A DNA stretch of 11,377 bases from contig CAZWRK010000130.1 in assembly GCA_964635875.1 (NCBI GenBank), positions 1-11,377 on the forward strand, given 5' to 3'. This stretch comes from CAZWRK01 sp964635875. Its GTDB lineage: Bacteria > Pseudomonadota > Gammaproteobacteria > Burkholderiales > Aquaspirillaceae. Shown one piece after another: positions 1 through 5,647 of this stretch (positions within the stretch are counted from its first letter, which is position 1; the number at the start of each line of letters is the position of its first letter). A program made the translations under genes and the position numbers. The notes beneath the pieces were generated by a model, which was given only the letters and a program-made list of their open reading frames with translations, was not told where the DNA came from and ran no database searches.

Positions 1-70
1 TATCTATATTACTAGACATAATTGATACTATTGTTTGTTTTGTTTGTTCTATTTTATCTTTATTTATCAT
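1..70 (-). CDS. Start of a phage protein cut by the window edge (partial)
   Basis: An open frame begins with ATG at 70-68 and runs 23 codons without a stop to the left edge. The visible residues begin MINKDKIEQTKQ and continue with a mixed polar sequence. The start overlaps the last 11 nt of the upstream coiled-coil gene (ATGATAAATAA arrangement), the tight packing used elsewhere in this operon. No clear Shine-Dalgarno sequence precedes it, which is usual in this window. Too little is visible to assign a function; by position it would be another head or head-tail structural gene. A second in-frame ATG occurs at codon 18, so the true start could be there. Confidence 0.5.
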   Translation of the reverse strand, partial: MINKDKIEQTKQTIVSIMSSNID

Positions 71-827
71 TGTCTTGTAATTCTAGTGGTAATAATGAAT
101 CTGGATTTTGTAACTTATATTGTTTAATTAATCTAGCTTTTATTATTGATAGTCTCTTTTCTTCTTTGACCAACTTATCCTGCTCTATCTTTATTAATTC
201 AAGTGGGTTTTTTATTTTTTCCCTCTCTTCTTCTTGCATAACAAAAATAGAATCTAAAACTAGTTTATTTTCTTCTTTTAGTTTTTCGAATCTTTTTCTT
301 TCTTCTTCAATTTCATTACTGATTCTAATGACTTCATTCTCAAGTTTCTTTTTTTCGCCAGATTGTTTTTTGATTTCTTTTTCATTTATTTCAATTTCTG
401 CATTAAGTTTTATAACTTCTACAACTAAATTTTCTATTTCTTTTTTATAAGAACTCAAAGAACTTTCGTACTCATTTTTTAAATTAGTAATTTTATTTTT
501 AATATTATCTAGTTCTATCTGAGCAAAATTTTCTTTTGATTTTATCTCATCTTCTTTAGATAAAAGATTAGATTCTCTGGTATTTAAAGAAGACTCTATA
601 GCTTTTAAGTCACTAACTTTTACATTAATTTCTTCTAAGATTAATGAAGTCCTGTTTAAAATATCTTGCTTCTTATCTTCAGTAAACTTTAGTTCTTGTT
701 TTGCGTCTTTTAGTTTATTTAGTATTGTTGTTAACTCTTCATTAGCAACACGAACATTCTCACGAACAATCCTAAGGTGTTCATTAATATTACTTAGTTC
801 TAGTTCTTGTTCGTAGTTTTCAGCCAT
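60..827 (-). CDS. Long coiled-coil protein of the structural operon, unknown function
   Basis: This 255-residue protein is almost wholly charged and helical (Lys, Glu, Asn, Leu, Ile rich). From about residue 10 to 235 it shows heptad-like spacing of Leu/Ile/Val with few helix breakers, so a very long coiled coil is likely. No signal peptide, membrane segment or catalytic motif is visible. The C-terminus is different: a short Pro- and Leu-containing tail (about residues 240-255). It starts 3 nt after the preceding gene's stop and an AGGA sits about 9 nt before its ATG. By position it is co-expressed with virion proteins; a rod-like structural, tail-associated or assembly factor is possible, but this is inference. 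Low-complexity coiled coils match many unrelated proteins, so similarity searches will be misleading. Confidence 0.8.
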   Translation of the reverse strand: MAENYEQELELSNINEHLRIVRENVRVANEELTTILNKLKDAKQELKFTEDKKQDILNRTSLILEEINVKVSDLKAIESSLNTRESNLLSKEDEIKSKENFAQIELDNIKNKITNLKNEYESSLSSYKKEIENLVVEVIKLNAEIEINEKEIKKQSGEKKKLENEVIRISNEIEEERKRFEKLKEENKLVLDSIFVMQEEEREKIKNPLELIKIEQDKLVKEEKRLSIIKARLIKQYKLQNPDSLLPLELQDNDK

Positions 828-830
828 AAA

Positions 831-1313
831 TTATAATCCTAGTAAAGTAGCTTCACAGTATACAGTTCCAGCGTTTGTAACTACCCCTGTTTCTTTAGCT
901 GACACTTTTATAAATTTATAGTTTATATCTAAACCAATAGATATTGTAGCAGCTGCTGCATCTGAACCAACAAATGTAAATTCACGTGCTGATAGTGTTG
1001 ATGTACCAGATGAAACTGTTTCATTTGGGATACGGTAGTAGTTTACACCATCTGGTGAACCTTCTATTTTTAATTCTATAGAATTAGTAGTTTCTGTTGC
1101 ACCCATTGTGTATAAAACATCAAGATTTAGTCTTGAATATCCAGCTGCTGCAAAAGTTTTAGTTGGTTGTGTACCACTTTCTGTTTGATATGATGAAGTA
1201 AGGTTCCAACTTGTTCTAGTTGCTGTTAGTATTGTTGTTTTATCGTTTGCATATGTATATGCTACGGTACCAAATATTGGAAAACTTTTTGTTGTTTTAT
1301 AATGTAATCCCAT
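831..1313 (-). CDS. Small beta-rich structural protein, possible virion component
   Basis: This 160-residue protein is rich in Thr, Ser, Ala and Gly with alternating hydrophobic residues, which suggests a beta-sandwich or similar beta-rich fold. The segment around residues 80-95 (IELKIEGSPDGVNYYRIP) resembles the 'xSxDGxxWY/F' turn seen in carbohydrate-binding or Ig-like discoidin-type modules and in many small phage head or tail proteins. No signal peptide or membrane span is seen. ATG lies 1 nt after the stop of the 111-residue gene, indicating translational coupling, and the next gene follows after 3 nt. A virion surface or head-completion role fits the position after the capsid genes, but I do not recognise a named family. 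Confidence 0.8.
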   Translation of the reverse strand: MGLHYKTTKSFPIFGTVAYTYANDKTTILTATRTSWNLTSSYQTESGTQPTKTFAAAGYSRLNLDVLYTMGATETTNSIELKIEGSPDGVNYYRIPNETVSSGTSTLSAREFTFVGSDAAAATISIGLDINYKFIKVSAKETGVVTNAGTVYCEATLLGL

Positions 1314-1314
1314 A

Positions 1315-1650
1315 TTATTTTACTTCTTTACTTTTTTTTACTGATTTAGGTGTTTCAGTAACGACTTCCTTTTCTTCTGTTTTATCAACAGTAACAGGTT
1401 CAAGAGTTTCGTCTTCTTTTGTTTCAACTACAACTTCCTTTTCTTCTTTATTAGGGATTATAATATCTTCTGAACCTTTTAATTCAAGATTATCTTTTTT
1501 AAGCACCAAAAACTTATGCAAATTTTCTTGCCAGAATCTAGCTACTTTTTCAGGAACATTTTCAAGTGTTCCTTCAGCATCAATTGAGTAAGATACACCA
1601 AATATCTTTACATCATTTATTGCCTTATTGCTTGGATTATATATTTTCAT
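1315..1650 (-). CDS. Small phage protein with ordered N-terminus and charged tail
   Basis: This 111-residue protein has two parts. Residues 1-50 (MKIYNPSNKAINDVKIFGVSY... VARFWQENLHKFLVL) look like a compact domain found in small proteins encoded beside phage capsid and neck genes. Residues 60-111 are a low-complexity tail of Glu, Lys, Val and Thr (repeated EEKEVV-type units), probably disordered. The start ATG follows a 73-nt spacer that carries a hairpin; no Shine-Dalgarno sequence is visible (AATTATT precedes the ATG). The stop is 1 nt from the next start. Its role is unknown; a minor virion or head-associated protein is inferred from context only. Confidence 0.8.
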   Translation of the reverse strand: MKIYNPSNKAINDVKIFGVSYSIDAEGTLENVPEKVARFWQENLHKFLVLKKDNLELKGSEDIIIPNKEEKEVVVETKEDETLEPVTVDKTEEKEVVTETPKSVKKSKEVK

Positions 1651-1693
1651 AATAATTAGAGTTATTTACTTTTAATGATTCCTGACTCTATTC

Positions 1694-1716
1694 CAGTCCA
1701 CCGTATAGATGGACTG
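1694..1716 (-). other. Intergenic RNA hairpin between beta-helix gene and next gene
   Basis: In the minus-strand transcript CAGTCCA (1716-1710) pairs perfectly with TGGACTG (1700-1694) around a 9-nt loop. It lies 7 nt after the stop codon of the beta-helix gene. No U-tract follows, so it is not a standard intrinsic terminator. An alternative outer pairing of ACTC (1719-1716) with GAGT (1688-1685) could extend or rearrange it. It could be an RNA processing or stability element; the role is inferred. Confidence 0.5.
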
Positions 1717-1723
1717 AGTAGGG

Positions 1724-2623
1724 TTAGAATGTACTTGCAGTACCAGCTGTAACACCAGCAGCAGCAGAGTATACATTACCAGCAACAAATCCAGCAGCAG
1801 CAACAATAGGAGCTGTACCTGAAGGTACGTTGAATCTATTGTTAGTGATGAATGGAGTTGAAGCAACAGCCATTGAAATAGCTTTTGTACCTGTGTAGGT
1901 TACAAATCTGTTATTATCAATTAGACCACCTAGAATTGTTGTAGCATTAAGAATATTTTGAGTACATTTTCCTCCTAAGAAGACATTTCCTCTTATAATA
2001 TAATCAATACCAACTTCATGTTTAATTTGAGCTGTTGTTGTTGTTCCAGAGTTTGTAGCTGGTCCAAAGAACAAACAGTTTTCAACACGGAATCTTGTAG
2101 CTGTAGCAGCTGTTACAATTCCTAGAACACAACCAGCTGTACCACTATTTGTGTAGAATGTTGAGTTTACAAATGAAACATCGGCAGCTGTTACTGAAAT
2201 AGCAGCAACAACCGCATCAATACCTGTAAAGTCAAATACAAAGTTATCAAATGTTGTTTGAGCTGAAGATATAATCATTTGTGCAGATGTTGATGTAGAC
2301 CATGTAAGAGTAGGTCTCTTATTACCAACACCAAGACCGACTATGTATAGTCCTGCTTTAGATATTGTAAGTGCAGCTGCTGCTGTGAATGATTCTGCGT
2401 GTCCTGGAAGACAAACAATAACATCACCTTTATCAGCGTTTGCTTGTGAAATAGCACCTGCTATGGTTGCTTTTGGAGCAGTCATATCAAGACCATTGTT
2501 ATCATTAGAACCTGTAAGTGAAGATACGAATATGTATTGTCCACTTGTTACTGGAATATTACCTCCACCAATAACTGGAACTCCGAATGATGATACACCA
2601 AATGTAAAATTAGTTAAAGCCAT
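1724..2623 (-). CDS. Right-handed beta-helix structural protein, probable capsid decoration or fibre
   Basis: This 299-residue protein is dominated by short repeats with the pattern of a parallel beta-helix (pectate-lyase-like fold): hydrophobic strands alternating with Asn, Gly and Thr turns, for example around residues 115-160 (FDNFVFDF, ISVTAADVSFVNSTF) and 175-245 (FRVENCLFF, DYIIRGNVF, GLIDNNRF, FITNNRF). The N-terminal 1-70 contains SSLTGSNDNNGLDMTAPKATIAGAI, the usual entry segment of beta-helix phage proteins (many copies read 'G.D.N.G.S...PF.TI..A'). No catalytic residue of a lyase is evident. Encoded two genes after the major capsid protein, it is best read as a capsid surface or head-fibre protein rather than a tailspike, which would usually lie with tail genes. 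Its first 14 nt overlap the end of the nuclease-like gene. Confidence 0.85.
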   Translation of the reverse strand: MALTNFTFGVSSFGVPVIGGGNIPVTSGQYIFVSSLTGSNDNNGLDMTAPKATIAGAISQANADKGDVIVCLPGHAESFTAAAALTISKAGLYIVGLGVGNKRPTLTWSTSTSAQMIISSAQTTFDNFVFDFTGIDAVVAAISVTAADVSFVNSTFYTNSGTAGCVLGIVTAATATRFRVENCLFFGPATNSGTTTTAQIKHEVGIDYIIRGNVFLGGKCTQNILNATTILGGLIDNNRFVTYTGTKAISMAVASTPFITNNRFNVPSGTAPIVAAAGFVAGNVYSAAAGVTAGTASTF

Positions 2624-2894
2624 TTTTAATTTTTTGTTTAATAGAATCTCTATTATTATAGAGTTCTTGGTTATTAATATGGTGAGGAGTATATCCTAAT
2701 TCAACAAGCCAATGATTTTTATTTCTATCTTGAGGATGACCATTAATCTCAATAACATTGTTTCCAATTAGAAAATCTACTTCTCTACCTTTTATAATCC
2801 AACGATGCTTAAATTCTATATGAAGTTCTTTTAAAATTTCATACATTATTCTTTCAGCTTTAGTTGAATTTTTTTTGTTTATTTGTTTACGCAT
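2610..2894 (-). CDS. Small Vsr/DUF559-like nuclease, possible homing endonuclease
   Basis: This 94-residue protein resembles the compact PD-(D/E)XK enzymes of the DUF559/very-short-patch-repair (Vsr) group. Visible signature: a helix with Glu14, then Asp40 in REVDFLIG, then the strand VIEINGH with Glu49 and Asn51, followed by DRNKNHWLVELGYTPHHINN (Arg57, Leu63, Gly67, Tyr68), which matches the 'D..R...L...GY.V....N.E' tail of that family. Asn replaces the classical Lys of E-x-K, as DUF559-like members often vary there. It sits between the major capsid and beta-helix genes, overlapping the latter by 14 nt, a place where virion genes are expected. A free-standing homing or other DNA-cutting enzyme is inferred; a repair role is an alternative. 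No Shine-Dalgarno sequence is visible. Confidence 0.75.
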   Translation of the reverse strand: MRKQINKKNSTKAERIMYEILKELHIEFKHRWIIKGREVDFLIGNNVIEINGHPQDRNKNHWLVELGYTPHHINNQELYNNRDSIKQKIKNGFN

Positions 2895-2905
2895 TACTCT
2901 TGTTT

Positions 2906-3002
2906 TTTATTCTTGGCGTAAAAGAATAAATATGTTGAGCCTGTTTATGTGCAGGGTAGAAGATACCTTATATCCTCTACTCCACACATAAGTGTGAAGT
3001 AA
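2906..3002 (-). other. Hairpin-rich spacer after the major capsid gene
   Basis: The 112-nt gap between the capsid stop and the next start can form three hairpins in the minus-strand RNA. (1) From 3002 to 2977: an 11-bp stem with two G-U pairs and a TTAT loop, core CACAC/GTGTG, beginning 4 nt after the stop codon. (2) GTAGAGGATA (2980-2971) with TATCTTCTAC (2965-2956): 10 bp, one G-U, loop TAAGG. It shares bases 2980-2977 with stem 1, so the two compete at their bases. (3) TTTATTCTT (2930-2922) with AAGAATAAA (2914-2906): 9 bp, loop 7 nt. No U-tract follows any of them. A role in mRNA processing, stability or partial attenuation of expression after the capsid gene is inferred. Confidence 0.55.
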
Positions 3003-3006
3003 GCTA

Positions 3007-3972
3007 TTAGCTTGAGTAAGTAGCAAGGTCTCCTTTTGAACCCCATGTGCCCTTCCATTCTTTTGAACAGTTAGCCCATCGAGCATCAACAGTATAAGTA
3101 ACAACTTTGTTACGAATATTAACATCACTTTCCAATCTCTTTTCTTGACGATTTACTTGGTAAAGTTTTGCCATTGCCTGATTCATTATAAACCATGCAC
3201 TATTAAGACCACCATTAGCTGTATCTAAGAATGTACTTGAAACTAGGTCCATAGCACCTTTAAATACGTTAATAGCATTGTTTGCGTTCTGAGGTTGCAA
3301 ATCAGAACCTAGAATTTCTTTAGCAAGCTTTTCATTACTTAGAGAAGTTACGATTGTAATTTTCCCTGCCATACCTAAAGCAAGACCATTGTCTTCTTTT
3401 TGTCTCATCAATGCAAGACGAGCTGTTTCAAGATTGTCGTGAGATAATGCAAGTCCTGTAGAAGATGCATTTGATTGTGTAGATGCACCTGGAACAACTG
3501 TTGGGTGTATTGTTGAGAATTGAGGTTTACCATCACCGTACCATGTCATATCGTATCCGTTTACTGTTACAGTTGTTGCAAATCCTCCGTTAAACATTTG
3601 AGCACCTGATTCGTCCATTGAGTAGTTAACTGAACGAGACATATCTTTCATCTCATCTAGTTCACTTTCAAAGTCTCTATCTTCGATAAGATTTTTTGTA
3701 ACTTCCACAGCACCTCCATAGTTTCTGTAAACTACTTTAGTTGTGTAAGTTTTGTATCTTTCGATTGTAGGAACGTCATCACCGTCTTCGAATTGTTTAA
3801 CTTTTCCGAAACCAGTTTTACCTGAGTAATTATCTTGAGCTTTTGCTGAAGTTGATTGTTTTAAGACAGCAAATATTCCAGGACTGTAAAGGTCATCACC
3901 TTGGTCATAAACCTCAGCGATTCTTAGACCTACGTCTGGTATTAAATCTGTCCATTTTTGTATATTTTCCAT
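3007..3972 (-). CDS. Major capsid protein, HK97 fold, Mu gpT-like
   Basis: This 321-residue protein forms the capsid shell. It resembles the Mu gpT-type branch of HK97-fold capsid proteins: an N-terminal arm (1-60) ending in the KTGFGKVKQFEDGDDVP segment; YKTYTTKVVYRNYGGAVEVTKNLIEDRDF (about 73-100), equivalent to the beta/spine region; a long helix (101-125); then PQFSTIHP (about 150-157), close to the 'LFSTxHP' motif of gpT-like proteins; and a C-terminal domain with HDNLETARLALMRQKEDNG (178-196) and KLYQVNRQE. Length is normal for the family. It follows the scaffold and putative decoration genes, as in other phages. It starts with ATG after TATAAAATAATAAT, without a Shine-Dalgarno sequence, 14 nt after the preceding stop, and is followed by a hairpin cluster. 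No separate maturation protease is seen. Confidence 0.88.
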   Translation of the reverse strand: MENIQKWTDLIPDVGLRIAEVYDQGDDLYSPGIFAVLKQSTSAKAQDNYSGKTGFGKVKQFEDGDDVPTIERYKTYTTKVVYRNYGGAVEVTKNLIEDRDFESELDEMKDMSRSVNYSMDESGAQMFNGGFATTVTVNGYDMTWYGDGKPQFSTIHPTVVPGASTQSNASSTGLALSHDNLETARLALMRQKEDNGLALGMAGKITIVTSLSNEKLAKEILGSDLQPQNANNAINVFKGAMDLVSSTFLDTANGGLNSAWFIMNQAMAKLYQVNRQEKRLESDVNIRNKVVTYTVDARWANCSKEWKGTWGSKGDLATYSS

Positions 3973-3986
3973 ATTATTATTTTATA

Positions 3987-4505
3987 TTAAACACCGAATA
4001 CTTGTGATTCGTAAATATTAACTATAGCTTGAGCTGAATTACTTGGGTCGACCCCGTGTCCCATGTACTGTCCTGTTGTTGTAGCAGCTGTGTCTTCTTT
4101 AAGAGTATCTTCATCAGATAGGTCTTGAGTATATCCTGCTAGGTTTGAACCCGTTGTTGTTCCTATAGTTGCTGATTCTTCAGCTGTATATAGAGTAAAT
4201 TTAGATATATCACACACAGCAGAAACTTTAGCTACTGTTTGGTTATCTGAAGCTGTTGTAAAAGTATTTGTAAAACTTCCTATTTCAGCACCAGCAGCAC
4301 CTGTTGTCAATAGACCCATACCCTTTAGAGTTCCAAGTCCCATAACGTGACCAAAAACCAAAGCACCTGTAGTACCTAGGGCAAGGAATCCTGAAGCCTG
4401 TTTAACTGAATCATTTACTGTTACAGTAATTGAGTTAGCTAAAATTCTTGAAAGTTGAACTGGAGCACCATTAGGTGCAAGAGTTCCTGTTCTAATTATT
4501 GCCAT
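3987..4505 (-). CDS. Putative capsid decoration / minor head protein
   Basis: This 172-residue protein is Ala, Thr, Gly and Ser rich and beta-patterned. It has a conserved-looking N-terminus (MAIIRTGTLAPNGAPVQLSR) and C-terminus (YMGHGVDPSNSAQAIVNIY). Between the two are hydrophobic strands such as SGFLALGTTGALVFGHVMGLG (about 38-58), which are small-residue rich but not a convincing membrane span because Gly and His interrupt them. It lies between scaffold and major capsid protein, where head decoration or head-stabilising proteins are commonly encoded; that position is the main reason for the call. It starts 22 nt after the scaffold stop in an AT-rich spacer without a Shine-Dalgarno sequence. 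A minor capsid function other than decoration is possible. Confidence 0.7.
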   Translation of the reverse strand: MAIIRTGTLAPNGAPVQLSRILANSITVTVNDSVKQASGFLALGTTGALVFGHVMGLGTLKGMGLLTTGAAGAEIGSFTNTFTTASDNQTVAKVSAVCDISKFTLYTAEESATIGTTTGSNLAGYTQDLSDEDTLKEDTAATTTGQYMGHGVDPSNSAQAIVNIYESQVFGV

Positions 4506-4527
4506 TTTAAATTAATTTTAATGTTAA

Positions 4528-5235
4528 TTAACCACGGACGTATTCCAATAGGCTATTAAGTAATTCTGGATGTTTTGCTTTTAGCTTTAAAATCTGTTCC
4601 TTAGTTCTTCCAGTTTGCTCAGCTAATTTCAACTCTTTTGGTGTTAAAACTTCGTCTGGTTTTGCTGGAGGATTACCTCTTGGTGTTGGAGATTGAGAAT
4701 AAGAATTATTATTCTTAGAAGTGTTTTGTTGACTGTCGTTGCCTAACAGGAGAGTTTTAGCATCTCCAATTACAGCAATAAATTCTTCTACCTTAGTTAA
4801 TCCATCAGTATTAAACTGATTAAATTTTTTCTGTAGTGCATCCCTTTTTAACCCGGTTGGGTCATTATCTGGATGGAATTCTTTGTTATCTGTAATAAAC
4901 TTCTCAAATGCTGCTTTTTTATTAGCCTGAGCATCTGACGCTAATCTATCAGCTAATTTCTTATCTAATAGAGCCTCGATTTTTTCTTCTTCGGTTAAAA
5001 CTTTATTTGGGTCTTGTTGAGTATTATTAGATTCATTATTCTTAAGCATATCTTTCAACATACTATTAGAAGTTTTGAGTTCTTTAATTTCTTCAACTAG
5101 AGGAGCAAGTGCAGTTTTTATTTTAGCGGCTTCTCTTTCTTCGTCTGTGATTTCGACAGGAATAGGATTACCTTGTTCGTCAAGTTTATCTGTTCCGTCT
5201 TCGTTTTTTTGATATTCCATATCTGGATACTTCAA
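4528..5235 (-). CDS. Capsid scaffolding protein (TTG start)
   Basis: This 235-residue, strongly charged and helical protein has the features of a phage scaffold that guides capsid assembly and then leaves. There is an acidic N-terminus (NEDGTDKLDEQGNPIPVEITDEERE, 11-35), a predicted coiled coil (about 36-66), a Gln/Asn-rich linker (68-80 and 170-185), a Pro-containing stretch (186-200), and a basic C-terminal helical end (KELKLAEQTGRTKEQILKLK...LLEYVRG) like the capsid-binding ends of known scaffolds. The start is TTG at 5235-5233, supported by AAGGG 7 nt upstream; the next ATG, codon 6, would be about 22 nt from that site. It is the first gene of the operon driven by the promoter at 5389-5417. 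No protease domain is visible in it. Confidence 0.8.
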   Translation of the reverse strand: MKYPDMEYQKNEDGTDKLDEQGNPIPVEITDEEREAAKIKTALAPLVEEIKELKTSNSMLKDMLKNNESNNTQQDPNKVLTEEEKIEALLDKKLADRLASDAQANKKAAFEKFITDNKEFHPDNDPTGLKRDALQKKFNQFNTDGLTKVEEFIAVIGDAKTLLLGNDSQQNTSKNNNSYSQSPTPRGNPPAKPDEVLTPKELKLAEQTGRTKEQILKLKAKHPELLNSLLEYVRG

Positions 5236-5242
5236 ATCAATA

Positions 5243-5247
5243 CCCTT
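5243..5247 (-). promoter_or_regulatory. Ribosome binding site for the scaffold TTG start
   Basis: AAGGG in the minus-strand transcript lies 7 nt before the TTG at 5235. It decides the start, because the next in-frame ATG is 15 nt further. It is one of only two clear Shine-Dalgarno sites in the window. Confidence 0.6.
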
Positions 5248-5266
5248 AATATTAATCCCTTTTTAA

Positions 5267-5298
5267 AGTGGGAGAGTCCACTGGCGGGCGAGTCCGCC
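5267..5298 (-). other. Two back-to-back RNA hairpins with compensatory base changes
   Basis: In the scaffold leader, GGCGG-ACTCGC-CCGCC (5298-5283) is followed at once by AGTGG-ACTCTC-CCACT (5282-5267). Both have a 5-bp stem and a 6-nt loop, ACTC(G/T)C, and share GGACTC plus CCC. Between the copies stem pair 1 changes G-C to A-T and pair 3 changes C-G to T-A, so pairing is kept while sequence changes. That is what selection on RNA structure would leave. They are GC-rich islands in AT-rich DNA. The second is followed by only TTT, so they are not a terminator. Binding of a protein or of another RNA is inferred. Confidence 0.65.
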
Positions 5299-5324
5299 TA
5301 TTGATTGAAATACGACAACTACTT

Positions 5325-5377
5325 ATGTAGTTTATTAGATAGACACATCTGACTTATATCTACCTAATAAACTACAT
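5325..5377 (-). other. 19-bp hairpin at the 5' end of the scaffold-capsid transcript
   Basis: In the minus-strand RNA, bases 5377-5359 pair with 5343-5325 over 19 bp with one G-U pair and a 15-nt loop. The predicted transcript start is near 5382, so the stem begins about 5 nt from the 5' end; such hairpins can protect mRNA from 5'-end-dependent decay. On the plus strand the same inverted repeat is followed, after 3 nt, by TTTTTT (5381-5386), so it could instead stop transcription entering from the left. No plus-strand gene is seen, so the leader role is preferred. Confidence 0.65.
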
Positions 5378-5388
5378 CAGTTTTTTAT

Positions 5389-5417
5389 ATTATAACATAA
5401 TATAATTATTTTGTCAA
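5389..5417 (-). promoter_or_regulatory. Consensus sigma70 promoter for scaffold-capsid operon
   Basis: TTGACA (5417-5412), 17 bp, TATAAT (5394-5389), with TGT just before the -10 (extended -10). The predicted start is near 5382, giving a 147-nt leader before the scaffold start. The -35 lies within the final codons of the 79-residue gene, and that gene's stop codon is in the spacer. Confidence 0.85.
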
Positions 5418-5645
5418 ACTATTCTGTTTTAAAAGTTTTAGAAAATGTTGTACTCTAAAGTAGCCACCACGAACAATATCTTGTTCAGCTTTATTACAAC
5501 TAAAATGCAATCTTAAATCAGCAGCCATAAGCTCTCTTAAGTATTCACTAATACCGTCTATCTTAGATATTTCTGACCATATTCTTGCTTCTTCATCTTT
5601 ATCTATTGAGCTACCTATTGGTTGTAAGTGTTCTAGTTCTTCCAT
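5406..5645 (-). CDS. Small conserved-looking protein downstream of portal
   Basis: This 79-residue, mainly helical protein (MEELEHLQPIG...DGISEYLRELMAADLRLHF...RGGYFRVQHFLKLLKQN) starts 2 nt after the portal stop and is therefore translationally coupled. The pattern of an acidic N-terminal half, a hydrophobic helix and an RGxYxRxxxLxxLL-type C-terminus resembles small proteins that I recall being encoded directly after portals in other phages. No catalytic motif or membrane span is visible. A portal- or head-associated accessory role is inferred from position. Its last codons form the -35 element of the scaffold promoter, and its TAA lies in the spacer. No Shine-Dalgarno sequence precedes it. 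Confidence 0.75.
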   Translation of the reverse strand: MEELEHLQPIGSSIDKDEEARIWSEISKIDGISEYLRELMAADLRLHFSCNKAEQDIVRGGYFRVQHFLKLLKQNSLTK

Positions 5646-5647
5646 AA

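Noticed and set aside
22..450. Plus-strand 142-residue frame rich in Ser, Phe and Leu
   Set aside because: It is antisense to the coiled-coil gene; its composition is what the reverse of Lys/Glu-rich codons gives.
832..837. TATAAT-like sequence before the coiled-coil gene
   Set aside because: No matching -35 at 16-18 bp and no extended -10; it is made by the end of the preceding gene and its stop codon.
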